A DNA stretch of 64,000 nt, from positions 5,828,001-5,892,000 of the forward strand of contig NC_003284.9 of NCBI RefSeq assembly GCF_000002985.6, in the 5' to 3' direction. The first letter of the stretch is position 1. Each line of letters starts with the position of its first letter. The notes below the pieces were generated by a model that was given only the letters and a program-made list of their open reading frames with translations, ran no database searches and was not told the origin of the DNA. This DNA comes from Caenorhabditis elegans. Lineage: Eukaryota; Nematoda; Chromadorea; Rhabditida; Rhabditidae. Below are positions 11,678 through 24,064 of this stretch, piece by piece. The position numbers and the translations under genes are program-made.

Positions 11678-13591
11678 TCTTTTCGTCAGACTTTGCCGGC
11701 TAGAACTATAGAGCAATAGCGATGGGAGTGAATTGAGAGTGAGCATTTGCTCTCCATGATAATATTCTTATCATCAACAGCTCCGGCGTTTTCATCCATT
11801 ATTACTTGAACATTAATGCCAACAAAGCACGCTGAATAATTGACATTGTGATAACCGTGCGTGTCTATCAAATTTGAATACAAAGACAAAAAAATCAATG
11901 GTTTGAACGAAACAGGCCGTTTTTGTGCGCCTGATTGAGATCATTGTTTAAAAAAAGTATGCTGATATGATTTTGTTCAGTTTGAAACCCCATTGATTTC
12001 TCATTTTTATATTTCCCCTGTGTTTTATGTGACTCTCATCATGTGACTCTGAATTTCCAAGTGAGGAGGAAAAAAGTTGAAACTGAAAAAGTTCAAAAAT
12101 ATCATCATACCATAACATTTACATTTTTCATAATGCATGTTCTCTGTGCTGTAAATTTTGTTTAAAAAATTCTTTTATTTTTAACACTTGTATACCATAA
12201 TTGTTTTGTATTATGTTTTGATAAGGATTGTTTATTCAGAACATAAGAAAATACAAAATTAAAAAAGCGAATGAAAAAGCGAAAAAAAAACCATATTTTT
12301 GCTAATAAATTTGCTCGCCCCCTCCGCCTTGGATTACTTTGACAGTTTTCTTCCCAATTCTTTTTGGTTTTATCTAGAAACAGTCAACTGACAAAATACG
12401 TGCAAAATTTTCATCTACATTTTAATAGTTAAATTTGTTTGATGAAACACGGAGGAACAATTGATTCAATCTCTTATTCCATTTAATTTTTAATGTTTTT
12501 TTAACATGCAATTTAGGAGCCCAGCTTTAACCTATCTAGAATTTTTTCAACGTGCATTATCTAATCAGCAAATCATTTTTAATGTATTAAAACCTCACTT
12601 AACAGTAAAAAAAACTAGCACGTGCGACATTACTCTGAAAATGATTACTCGTACTTGCGCTCAAATATTTGCACAGCTTGCACTATCCCCCGTACACTAT
12701 GAACTGCGCGGTTGCTTTTCTTACTTAGTCTGAACAAAGGAAACTTTTTCATTTTGTATGATTCGAATTAGCGAATTAGTCATCTCTAGCTTGAAGCGTT
12801 CCGTTCTAAACCTTTGAACTGACTTTAAACGCTGGCACGTCGTCTTTGTCTATCCTTCTTTTAGGTTTTTCTTTGCATTTGCAAAAACGTTGCACTCTTG
12901 GTTTGCAAACGCTTCCCTTCATCTCGACCCCGCACTTTTTTACTTTCCTCTGCATTTCTGTTTCATCCACGTCCTTCTTTTTTCCTATGTTTCTCACGAC
13001 CTTTTACATTCCAACAACTGATTCGAATTCTTTTTAGCCTCCCGTCTCGCAATTTTTCTCTCCCACCTCTTCTCTTGGTTTTTTCATTTCCTCCCACGTC
13101 CTTTTTTCTGTACCTCTCTCTGTAGGCAGTTTTATCGACAGTTGTGATCTTGGGCAAAGGGCATCGACACGCGGAGGGCACACAGACGCACGCAAGCACA
13201 AAGACGAAGAAGACCTCTCTATTTACTCTCTTTCTCTCGGTTCTCTGCTCTTTCTGCCATCTTTTGTTTCATCGTCTCGCCTTGCCAACTCACAGTGGTC
13301 GACGCGCTCAATTGCGAATTCGGGTGTGTAGCGACTCAAACGGCCGGCGTGATACGTAGTCAGCAGCTCTTGTTACATCATCGAAACTTATCAAATGACG
13401 CATTTTTATCGCACATGTTATATCATATGTCAGAAAGCTACAAAAAAGACAGGCAGACCTCAATTTTTTGTTCTTTTATCCATATCTTTCTGACAATTTG
13501 TGCTTTTGTGAAGGGTAAATGCTTATTCTGATCGTTGTGAATTGTCGTTCTGATTTTCAAATCTCTTACAATTCAAACTATTATGTTTCAG
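11678..13591. other. Shared upstream region of LAPTM-like gene and puf-9
   Basis: Divergent intergenic region of about 1.9 kb. The left part is AT-rich. From about 12840 to 13130 the plus strand is strongly pyrimidine-rich, which keeps several frames open without indicating a gene. From 13140 to 13380 it is GC-richer and probably contains the puf-9 promoter or a noncoding first exon. An acceptor (TTTCAG) ending at 13591 begins the puf-9 leader, 25 bases before the ATG. Confidence 0.5.
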
Positions 13592-13616
13592 GGTACCCCG
13601 GAAGTCAATAAATCTT

Positions 13617-16600
13617 ATGGCTGATCCAAATTGGGCATATGCACCCCCAACAAATTATTATGCAGGTAATTTTTTTGAAAACATACTTTTGCATTAATAA
13701 TTTAATTAAATAATGTATTCAACAAAATATAAAACAATTTAAATCAATTTATAAAAAAATTTTCAGACCATTCAATAGCAAAGCCGATTATGATATCCGG
13801 CGGCCACCCATCTCAAGATCAGGGCCATTCACCGAAGTCGGAATCATTCGGACAATCAGTTACTACTGCTTTTAATGGAATGGTTGATAATCTTGTCGGT
13901 TCCCCATCTTCGTCTGTTCAACAACGAAACTATGTGAGTTTTTTCCTCGGAAAAATATAAAAGCTAAAAATCCAAATTATTCGATTTACTTTGCCGTCTG
14001 TTTTGGCAGTAATTATCGATTTTCCCCCGCACACTTTGTGTGAGGCGGGATAGGTGGCAAAGAATTGCGCTGTCATGGTAATTGCACGGAATGAATGGCA
14101 TTTTGTTTATGGGCTCAGGAAAAACATAAAAGTTAATAAATTTTCAAAATGTCTAAAAAAAAAGTTCTGCAACATTGTGAAATGTTTAATAAAAATGTAA
14201 ATGTTTTTAGTTCACCACAACACCGTTCCCTATATCCCGATCACCAAACGATCGAAAGTAAGTCTTTAATTTCAAGTTTTAGTTGGAAATTTCATGGTTT
14301 CTCTTACAGTGACGACAAAATCATGGGCAATGGAAGTTACGGTGTCCCGATTCCAATTCCACAAGACGGAGTGCCGCAGGGCACACCCGATTTCCAAATG
14401 ACACCATTCTTGCAACAAGGAGGCCATTTAATTGGTGGAAGTCCGAATGGTCCTGTTCAGGTCTCGGGAAATTGGTATTCTGGAGGTGCTGGCATATTTT
14501 CAACAATGCAACAGGCCGACCCGTCGAATGGAATGCCTGGCATGGCAGCCGAATTCGTGAACAATGAGAACGGAATGCCTGGGCCAAATGGAATGCACCA
14601 ACAGGCAATGATTTCTGGATCCCCTCCGTTTCCATATCAAAATATGATGAATTTAACGACGAGTTTTGGAGCTATGGGACTTGGACCGCAACAAATTCAG
14701 CAGAGGGATCCCCAAATGTTCCAACAACCCATTCTTCATGGTAAGTTTAAAAGTTACATCGGATTTTAGCGTTTCACAAACTTTTTAAATTTGTTGTTTT
14801 ATAAATCATTATCGTTTTTAGAACCAATTCAAGGAATGGCTCAAAACGGATTTGGCCAGCAAGTCTTTTTCACTCAAATGCAGAATCAGCAACATCCACA
14901 AGGACAAGCGCAACAACAACTGCAACAACTTGCCCAACAGCATCAGCAGCAACAAAATAGTCAGCAATTCTTTGGGCAAGGACCCAATGGAATGGGTAAC
15001 GGTGGAGTCATGAATGACTGGAGTCAACGGAGCTTTGGAATGCCACAACAGCAAGCACAACAAAATGGTCTTCCGCCCAACTTCTCCCAGAATCCTCCAC
15101 GACGACGTGGCCCAGAAGATCCGAATGGTCAAACCCCAAAAACTCTCCAAGATATCAAAAATAACGTGATTGAGTTTGCCAAGGATCAGCATGGCTCACG
15201 TTTCATTCAGCAAAAGCTTGAGCGTGCTTCTCTTCGTGACAAAGCCGCCATATTCACACCAGTACTGGAGAACGCAGAGGAGCTCATGACGGACGTTTTT
15301 GGAAACTACGTTATCCAAGTAAGTATATTAATTCCAAATTTTAAAATGTATGATTTATTTCAGAAATTCTTCGAATTTGGTAACAATGAGCAGCGCAACC
15401 AGTTGGTTGGTACAATTCGTGGAAATGTGATGAAGCTCGCGTTGCAAATGTACGGCTGTCGAGTGATTCAAAAAGCGTTGGAATACGTTGAAGAAAAGTA
15501 CCAGCACGAGATTCTCGGCGAAATGGAAGGACAAGTGTTGAAATGTGTCAAGGATCAGAACGGCAATCACGTTATTCAAAAAGTGATAGAACGTGTTGAG
15601 CCGGAACGCCTTCAGTTTATTATTGACGCATTCACGAAGAATAATAGTGACAATGTAGCTTTCTCCATTAACATGATCTCGTTTCTCATCTTTTTTATTT
15701 ACAGGTCTATACACTATCCGTTCATCCATACGGTTGTCGTGTTATTCAACGTGTTCTCGAATATTGCAATGAAGAGCAGAAGCAGCCAGTGTTAGACGCT
15801 CTTCAGATTCATTTGAAACAACTTGTTCTTGATCAATACGGAAACTATGTCATCCAACATGTCATTGAACATGGAAGTCCCAGCGACAAGGAACAAATCG
15901 TGCAAGACGTGATTTCGGATGATTTGCTCAAATTCGCTCAACACAAATTTGCTTCAAATGTTATTGAGAAATGTCTCACGTTCGGAGGACATGCAGAAAG
16001 AAACCTGATAATTGACAAAGTTTGTGGAGACCCGAATGAGTGAGTTCATCGAATTAATTGGTAGAAAAAATTAGAAAATTAATATCTTTCAGCCCATCAC
16101 CACCACTACTACAAATGATGAAGGATCCATTCGCCAACTACGTTGTCCAGAAGATGCTTGACGTTGCCGATCCACAACACCGAAAGAAGATCACGCTGAC
16201 TATCAAGCCCCACATTGCAACTCTGCGCAAGTACAACTTTGGAAAGCACATCCTGCGTAAGTACATCCGTGACATTTTGAAGAAACTCACCGAGTCGGAA
16301 ATTGAGCCCATGCGATGCGAATTTCTTGAGTTGCTCGAATGCTTGGAGGATATGGAAAACATACTGAAAAAATGACCAAATAGTTCAAACTTACCCTCGT
16401 TTTTGTGCTTTGCTTTTTTACACTTACCAATTATTTTCTCTTCGACTTCATCACTAGCACCCACCAGGATTGGACATCAACTGGATTAATTTATGTTTAA
16501 AGAACTTATGGACATCTTACCCAATAATCTACCTATCGCCTACTCCGTTATATCCACCCGCACCAGCATGCTCACACCTTACCTATTTTCTTTGAACTGT

Positions 16601-16802
16601 TGTGAGAGTGTTAGTTGTTTTATTAATTATTACCTTGCTGTATTTTGTGTTAATATTGAACCTTTTTTCAGTGAAACTCGAGAAGTACTTTGCAAAGCAA
16701 GCGCCCGCCAACTCTTCCAACTCATCTTCCAACGACCAAATCTACGAGCACAGCCCGTTCGACATCCCACTCGGAGCTGATTTTAGTAATCACCCGTTTT
16801 AA
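13617..16802 (+). CDS. puf-9: PUF-9, Pumilio-family RNA-binding translational repressor
   Basis: Sequence-specific RNA-binding protein that represses or destabilises mRNAs through 3' UTR UGUA elements. Exons: 13617-13665, 13767-13933, 14211-14257, 14310-14740, 14822-15318, 15364-15654, 15705-16039, 16093-16256, 16672-16802 (703 residues). The alternative form continues from 16093 to a stop at 16375 (699 residues). The N-terminal half is low-complexity Gly/Pro/Gln-rich. The C-terminal half has eight PUM repeats whose recognition triplets read HGSRFIQ, GNYVIQ, GCRVIQ, GNHVIQ, GCRVIQ, GNYVIQ, ASNVIE, ANYVVQ. This is the canonical Pumilio code predicting UGUANAUA binding, unlike the specialised FBF-type worm PUFs. 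Known C. elegans puf-9 acts with let-7 in developmental timing and represses hbl-1. The symbol is from recognition of the gene; the family call is independent of it. Confidence 0.95.
16257..16671 (+). other. Alternative last intron of puf-9
   Basis: A strong donor (GTAAGT at 16257) lies inside the eighth coding exon, and a good acceptor (TTTTTTCAG) ends at 16671. Splicing replaces the last 40 residues of the read-through form, ending [10 protein letters not shown] at 16375, with a 44-residue tail beginning [10 protein letters not shown] and ending at 16802. Both readings are open. The LKLEKY tail is the usual Pumilio ending, which makes the spliced form the likely ancestral one. Confidence 0.7.
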
Positions 16803-19800
16803 CGGAAACTGGACGACGATGGTACGATAAACCAACTAAGACTGTCATTTTGCTCAAACGACAACTGAATCAAATGTGATATATTAAAAAAGGTTGATGC
16901 TAATTCACCTTAAACGGGATTTTTTTTTAATTTTTAACAAATGCCTTTTAATTCTTCATTCGAAAAAGTTTAATATGCTATGTATGTGTAGTATTTTTGG
17001 ATTTAAAATCAAAGTGTTTTTTCCTATAATCATTCAATTGTAAACCGTTGTTGCTTTTTTCTTCTTTTACTTCTTTCTTCATGTAATCTAGAATCCATGG
17101 TAACCTTTTCTTCTTTTTCATTTTTTTTTCTCCACGAGCATAGAAATAGTTGCGTAGGTTAGGCATTTTGTGCTCGTTTTTTCTCCAAATTTCTGCAAAC
17201 AGCTCATTCTCACGGATTTCTTTTAAATTGTTTTTTTCTAATACTTTGCGCGCTAAAGCACAGTTTTCACTTTTCCAATGTCACATGCAGCCTTTCCTTC
17301 ATAAATGCAGCCTTATATCGAGTACTCACTACAAAACCCGCCTTATATTTTCTGAGCAGTAACCTGGCCCTTACCTAATCCTCACGTGTGAATATGTAAA
17401 TTTCATCGTTTTTGAAATCCCCCTGACCCCCTTTCAAATTAACAAAAACCAATGTTTTGTTCCCCCTCCCCTTTTTTCATTTGCCCTGTGAGCATTTCTT
17501 TGTAAACTTTCGTTACTTTTTTCCTTTTTGATTTTTTTTTCTAGGCCAATTTATATGTTTTTCTTTTCAATTCCAGGATTTGGGCTTTATTGACCCATTA
17601 ATCCAAAACCAATACCATCACAATTTTCTGTATGTTGAGTATCGCTTGAATTATGTATACATAGCTGTAAATCTCTTGTTACAATGTCATTTTTGTTCGA
17701 TATTCATATTCATGGAAAGGGAGGGTCTTACTTGCTCTTCGTTCTTTTTGTGTCGTTTTTTTGGTTCTGCTTTTTGTCCCCCTTTTCTCATTGATGCCCT
17801 AATTCATTTCGCTCCAGTATCAGAGATTATGAACTTTAACGACTACTGTTTTCCTATCTCTGCCATTTTCAGCACAGCATTTCCAAAATGTTATAATGTA
17901 GTATTTTTGTTAATTATGCAAGATTTTCGATTATACCATTTAATGCGTTGATCATGGTTACCACGAAAAATGAAATGTTTTGGTTTTATTGAGTCGTTAA
18001 AAATGTGGCTTATAAAAATTACAAAGCTATAAAATAAACTAGGTATAAGCAATCTTCACGGCACAGTAGTTGGGTAACTTTCAGATTTTAACTTTAATTA
18101 CATGATGTAAATTATTTATTGTAGGTTCCGTTCAAATTTATAAGTATAGTTCTTTCTGTTGAATTTGTTTTCCTATTTGAATTAGACACAAAATGAACAA
18201 ATTAAAAACTTGCAATTCTTTATTCATAAATTTAAACCATTTTAAACAAAAGTTTAATATTTAATTTCATCATTCTTGGCAATTATCGATGCTTTTCGGA
18301 GTTTGAAACATGCACGACGTTGGCACGCAATTAGGCGGTGAAAACTTTAAATGAGATGTAAAAAATGTTTTTTCAATGTTAGAAAGCTCAAAATTGTTCG
18401 ATCTCTTTTTACTAAATCTCTAAAAAAGTAAAAACCGATGAAGCGGATAGAAAAATCAAAATTTCTCACCAACATTCATGAGGTGCTGCACAAGATTCTG
18501 AAAAACTTCCATCAACTGAGAAGGGAAAGGTCTAGTAAGGGGCCACTGTGAAAAGTCATCTCGAAAAAACGTTCAATATGAATTTTAAGCAGCTACAAAC
18601 TATGCAGTACGATATTTAAGTGAATTGCTGAAACGGTTCTTGCAAAAGAGCCTTCGCTTATGAAAAAATATTCACTTTTGTGGGTGATCGGAAAATTTTG
18701 AAATTGAGATCAAATTTTGTGAAAGAGTTCATCTTCGGAAATCTAATTTGCTTTTTTAAAAATGCAATAAATAAGTTGTATAAAAATAGGTATCTGCTCT
18801 AGAAACCGACAAATGCTTAATCACCAAACAAAAAAGAATATGCACAAACCATCACCACTGCCTGTGTAACAATGTTGTAAACGCAGTTGGTTTAGTCGCA
18901 CAAAACTAATTTGACCTTTACATGGCACGTTTGCAATGTTTTTATAAGGGGTTGTAATCTGGATATAGTTGAAGATCCAATAACATTGTAAAATTATGTT
19001 TCACGAATAAGTATTTACTATTTGGAATTCTCTCTCAAATTTTTTTACAATGTCTTAAACTAAAATTTTACAGGAAGGGTAAAACTAGCCTAAGTGGTAT
19101 TTGCGGTTAATATTAAATATTCCGATTAAAATACAGGAGTACAATTTTTTATTCGTATTTTGCTTGTGAACATGAATTTTCCCATTTGCACCCCTTCTTT
19201 AAACAGTCACGATAACCGAACATGTAAATGAATTTGCCCTCTCATTATTCAATTCGAACAATGGCGCATCCGGCCCCATTCCCTCCAAATCTTTTCGTCC
19301 GATCTCCTCCGTACTCACACATCCTTTTGAACAATGGATTATTATAATTCCAAGGTGTGTCAGTCAGGGCATCTTACTTTTCAATTTCCAAATCGACACC
19401 CCACGGAAGCTGGACCTTTTGTAAAATACGACACGCGCACGCGTGCCACCGAACTACTTCTCTCTTTCATTGCGCATGTCCTCTCACCCCCCGAAAAGCA
19501 GACTCCCTTTTGGAATCGATTGTTCGTGCCCACTTTTCCGGCTTTATTTCGCAACACCACTTCTCGCTCCGTCTCACCACATTACAAATTCCCATACGAT
19601 TCGGGAGAGTTGTAGCATTTTGAAATATATCTTGGCATAGTAGTTTTGCAATCGAAGCATCTGCTCAGAGCTCTTTTTTTGAGTAGTCATAGTAATATTA
19701 TTTTTACTAACATCATATTCAAAATAATTTTTTGTATATTTGAAATTATTGATTCGTTTTGAAATTTATGCATAGTATACTTTTTCAATAGGGTTGCACA

Positions 19801-21103
19801 AAATATATATGGATTTTAATAGTATCTACGTTTTTGGTCTAGCAAATAATATTGAGTTTTAAACTTTTTCTCTTCAATTTCGACCAGTTTAAATGTGATG
19901 AACAATAGAGCAACTCGGTAATTGGTTTTTAACTTTCAAATATATTTTTTCGCGGAAATGTTTTTTAAAATGATAAAAACTGCATAGTTTTATCTGAGAA
20001 ATCAAAAATTGTTTCTATTTTTGATCAATTTATATTTTTAAAATCAATGCATCTGACTCCTACAATTTTTTCGTTTTTTCGATTAGTTGTTTAAATCTGT
20101 TTTAAAATGTATAAAATAATCTATAATACATTTCTAAAATAATTTATCCAATGAAATTATATTTCTGTTCACTGCATAGATTTGGTTGGGAAGTAAAATT
20201 AAAAATGCCACATTTTTTAAAAATAACATTCATTCGAATTGTACTATTTTTCAAAATTAACTCATCTGTGGGTTTATTGTCTTAAACTGTACGATTATTA
20301 GCAAACCAAAAAAAATCTGGGCTTTTTCATAGTTTTTTATCGTTTTTTTCACAAATTTTTCTCATATTTTCCTTTGATATTCCTAACTATTTGACTGAGT
20401 AATACAATTTATAGACGGAGTTGGGAAATCGGATTTTTGTCTTAATATTTAGCAAAAATATGCTGGTGTTATACAGGTAATCGCTGATTGGTTGCATTAG
20501 TCATTTTGGAAAAATTCAAACAAAAAAATTAGCAGAAGCTGGTAATTTGCAATTTTACGAACTGGACTTTTTCATCTTCCACTATTTATTTTCATTTGGT
20601 TTGTCGAAAGTCCACCTTTGAGACAATAATCGCAAAAGTAATAGTCCATATTTAATTACTCTCCACTCGAACCTGTTCGATTGTATAATGTTTGCACAAA
20701 AATGAATATTTCATAACTATACTCCGTCATCAATGTGCAAACATTCATACTCGAGCACTTGTACCACATTCTTAAACTTTCCCTCCGCAGTTCTTCATTC
20801 ACCCACCTGCTTTGATTTTCTCCGCCAATCAATCGAGAAGTATTCAGTGAATCATAAATAAATGACATGTGTGTATCCCATCAAGTTTTTTTTCTCGCAT
20901 CCTATTTCTTTCCCTTCCTTTTTTTTTCGTACCCCGTTTTATTCCTTCTCTCTTTTCCATATATTGCGGCCGAGGCCAGTAGTCTCGTGTCTTCCGCCCA
21001 TTTTCTTTAATCGCGTACATAGTCCCTCTCAACTTATCCCAAATTTGTTTCCTTCAGTCCAGCTTAAGTTTCATACTATTTTTCTGTATCACTTTTGTTG
21101 CAG
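16803..21103. other. Long region between puf-9 and atat-2
   Basis: The first part is probably a long puf-9 3' UTR; the nearest plain AATAAA is at 18033-18038, about 1.2 kb after the stop, though an earlier variant signal may be used. From 18.1 to 19.2 kb I see only AT-rich DNA. From 19250 to 19610 a C-rich, higher-GC island leaves all three plus frames open for 65-93 codons. From 19.65 to 20.6 kb is AT-rich, and from 20875 to 21065 is a pyrimidine-rich stretch just before atat-2. No gene could be supported. Confidence 0.45.
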
Positions 21104-21107
21104 AAAC

Positions 21108-23794
21108 ATGGAGATCGCATTCGATTTGTCAACAATTTTTACGGATAACATTCAACGTCTCACTCGAACTGACCTATTGAAGTATGGACCAAAACGATAT
21201 TGGGCTGTGGCTCAAAGTATAGATTGCCTGGGTGAAATGTCATCAAAGGTAGGTTCATGTTTTTTTCCAGAACTTTTTTGAAGGTTATTAACAATGCAAA
21301 ACTTTTTATATGGCTTAGACAATTGAAAATGCACGGCATTTGTCTTTTTTTTTGCAGTTCCACGGATGGAAGAGAGTCATCACAATGTATGACAAGATCG
21401 TTGACCATGACGAGGAGCAGACGACCTACATTATGTGGGAGAAAGTTAATGGGTAAGGCATTTTGAAAGTGAAAACTGGAAATTATAAATTAAAAAAGTG
21501 GAAAGAATGTTTCAAAGGTGGAGTAGCGAAATGTGTTGCACATTTTGATCCTTGGCTTCGCGTTTTGAATTTAATACGTTTTGAATTTAATACGTTTTTA
21601 TTAATAAGTATGAAAATTTTGGAATATTTAAAATGTTTGTTTTTTTGTAAATTGATAAACGCAATAAGGATTGCAACATTAAATAGTAGTTTAAAATTAA
21701 AAAAAAAAGATTTTTGAAAAGCTTTCATGAGGTTTTCATATACCTGAATATTGCAGTGTGTATATGAAAAAAAAAGATATAACTTTCAATAATTTGTCCA
21801 TACCTCTTACTAATAGTAAGACCGTATTTTGAACTTCGAATTTCTTACTTGAATAAATCCTTATATAATCCTTATATATAAACCAACAATCTTTGTTATT
21901 GCAAAAAATATATATTGATATTAATTCTAAGAATTTCCAGTCAACAGTTTGTTTTGGTTTTGGCGAATAACCCAATTTTTGAATTTAGAGTTTTGTTGCT
22001 TTGCATCCTACAACGCATAATTAAATATAAGTTTCAAATTTATTTTAGTTTTGACTAAAAATATAAATGTAAAACTTAAAAATATATATTTTGGAATTCA
22101 ATTTTTTTTGCTCATGATTAAAACTAAATTGGGAAAATCGTTCAAAAAAAAAGTTATCTTAATTATTGCTTTTCAGAAGCAAAAGTATACTCAAAGGGTT
22201 GCTTCGAGTTGGATATAAAACGCTTTATCTGACAGATAATGAACAAAATCAGTACATGGAAAAAGCAATGTGCATTTTGGACTTTTTCGTTGTGCCCACC
22301 GAACAACGCTCCGGAAATGGATTCAAAATGTTTGATGAAATGTTAAAAGTATGTTTTTTTAAATGTTTGTAGAAAAGTGACTTAGAGTTTTTAAATGTTC
22401 TACTTCAGGCTGAAAACGTAACAGTAGACCAATGCGCATTCGACAAACCATCAGCTGCTCTCCAACAATTTCTAGAAAAATATTATGATAGAAAAGATTT
22501 GGGTAAGTAAATTGCATTCTTGTACCACCGATACATTACAAAATTCGGCCGACAGCAAAGACCGACAAGGTAGATACAGCTCACAGCACCTAAACATACC
22601 CGATACTAGTGGATTTCGCACTGGATTAGCTGTTGCTCGCAACCGCAGACTTATTCCGGGTTCCGCGCTAAAGCATACTTTGCATGGAAGTAGCTGGAGC
22701 TCTGATAAGCTGATAAGATAATGCATTTTGAAGAGAGTGCTGAATGAGTGAGCAACAATGAAATCACCCGAGTTTCGTTGGCAATGAGCAGTTGTCTTTC
22801 ATTAGTCATAATCAAAAGTTTTGTTTTTTTAGTAGTATGTCATTAATAATTGGTGTGGAATAAAAAGTTAATATGAAACAAATAAAACATTGATACAATA
22901 TTCTATTGAAAACTAGTCCATAAAAATAGCTGAATAAAACTCGAATTTGTTATTAATTTTTGCTCGTAAAACAGAAAAATTTATTTCCTCCACTTTCTTG
23001 ACAGAAATGGATCCCAAAACCTAATTTTAAGCTGAGTTTCATTTGAAAATGTTTAAACACTTTTAGAAAATTCAAATAGGAAAGAATTATTGAACTCATC
23101 CATTTTTATCAATAATACTTGTCGAAAGCTTGCCGGAAATGTATTTATGATTACTTAGTATTTTGAATTTTGAACTAATAAAAATACCAGAACGATATTG
23201 TTTAAAATCTTTTTAAAAATCAAACTATCGCTCTATTTTCAAATTTGAATTAAATTGCATAAGTAGTTAGTTCACAGTTTTAAAAACTTTATCAATCCAT
23301 TGTTAGTTTCTTAAATTTATTTCAGTCTTTGGATGCCAAATTATATTCAGAAAAAAAAGCCTTACTTGCAACAGTCATCAATTTGTATGCAAAAAACTTG
23401 ATACTTAGTTTACGACCGTATTATATGTAGAAATTCTCATCATCCGCAACATTTCCAGTATGGCAATCAAACAAATATGCATTATGTTCAAATTTTTTCA
23501 TTGGACGTCACCCAACTGTTCCATTCACCCCTCGCCAGACAAAACGAGCGTCTCGAGCCAGTTCAGCTGTGTCCAGTCATGCATCCAGCCGTAACACCTC
23601 CCCAATTGGGGTTTGTGAATAAAAAAATAGTTGTTTTGCAAAAAATAATATTTCAGCGCAATCGCCCCCGTCACGACTCGGTTGCTGATTTGATGCGCCA
23701 GGATATGTTAGCCGGAGTGCGTGCTGAAGTAGACCCAAATAGTCCAACAGGCTTGAAAAATGCTCGAGATTTTGGACATCGCCGGATTTGGTGA
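21108..23794 (+). CDS. atat-2: ATAT-2, alpha-tubulin N-acetyltransferase
   Basis: Predicted 263-residue GNAT-fold enzyme that acetylates Lys40 of alpha-tubulin inside microtubules; a paralogue of MEC-17 acting in touch receptor neurons. Exons: 21108-21248, 21358-21452, 22177-22348, 22409-22502, 23459-23610, 23657-23794. Family landmarks: the CILDFFVVPTEQRSGNG stretch in the third exon combines the conserved beta-strand with the acetyl-CoA P-loop (QRSGNG). Asp148 in CAFDKPS matches the catalytic Asp of human ATAT1 (IDRPS). The stretch CSNFFIG supplies the last strand, and the tail is Ser/Arg-rich, ending FGHRRIW. The acceptor TTGTTGCAG ends at 21103, four bases before ATG, indicating a spliced leader. 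Intron 4 is large (about 960 bp) and holds a coding-like segment listed separately. The gene converges with hog-1. The symbol rests on my recall that the X-linked paralogue is atat-2. Confidence 0.93.
22561..22721 (+). other. Coding-like segment inside atat-2 intron 4 (candidate alternative last exon)
   Basis: Unlike the AT-rich intron around it, this piece is GC-richer and has ordinary codons. If the donor at 22503 is joined to the AG ending at 22560, a 58-base intron results. The frame then continues for about 53 residues, through segments such as NIPDTSGFRTG and RLIPGSALKHT, to a TAA at 22721. The acceptor (GCAAAG) is poor. The product would lack the last strand of the acetyltransferase fold, so if made it would probably be inactive. 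Confidence 0.2.
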
Positions 23795-23836
23795 TAAGCT
23801 GCTAGTTTTTGATTATTTACTTTGGCGGCAGTACAC

Positions 23837-23842
23837 AATAAA
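23837..23842 (+). terminator. Poly(A) signal AATAAA of atat-2
   Basis: AATAAA lies 43 bases after the atat-2 stop codon, giving a very short 3' UTR. The opposing hog-1 stop is about 220 bases further on. Confidence 0.6.
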
Positions 23843-24064
23843 TATGCCTCCTTGCCTTAGTTATGATCTCATGATTTTTGATATTTCAATCCTTTTTCAT
23901 AATTCTTCTAATCGCTTAATATCAAAGTTGGCTGTTTTCAAACTCAAAATAATAAATACGAATTATTCATACACAATGAACATAATTATTTAATTTTTAA
24001 AATATCAACAAAAAACTCGTAATAAAAGATAGAATGTAATTAGATGATTGAGTTAAATTTTCAG

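Noticed and set aside
14818-15192. Minus-strand 124-codon frame opposite the puf-9 Gln-rich exon
   Set aside because: It is the mirror of CAA/CAG-rich coding DNA, reading as Leu repeats; the plus strand clearly encodes PUF-9.
15355-15729. Minus-strand 124-codon frame opposite PUM repeats 3-5
   Set aside because: It lies wholly over PUF-9 exons and an intron and has no motif of its own.
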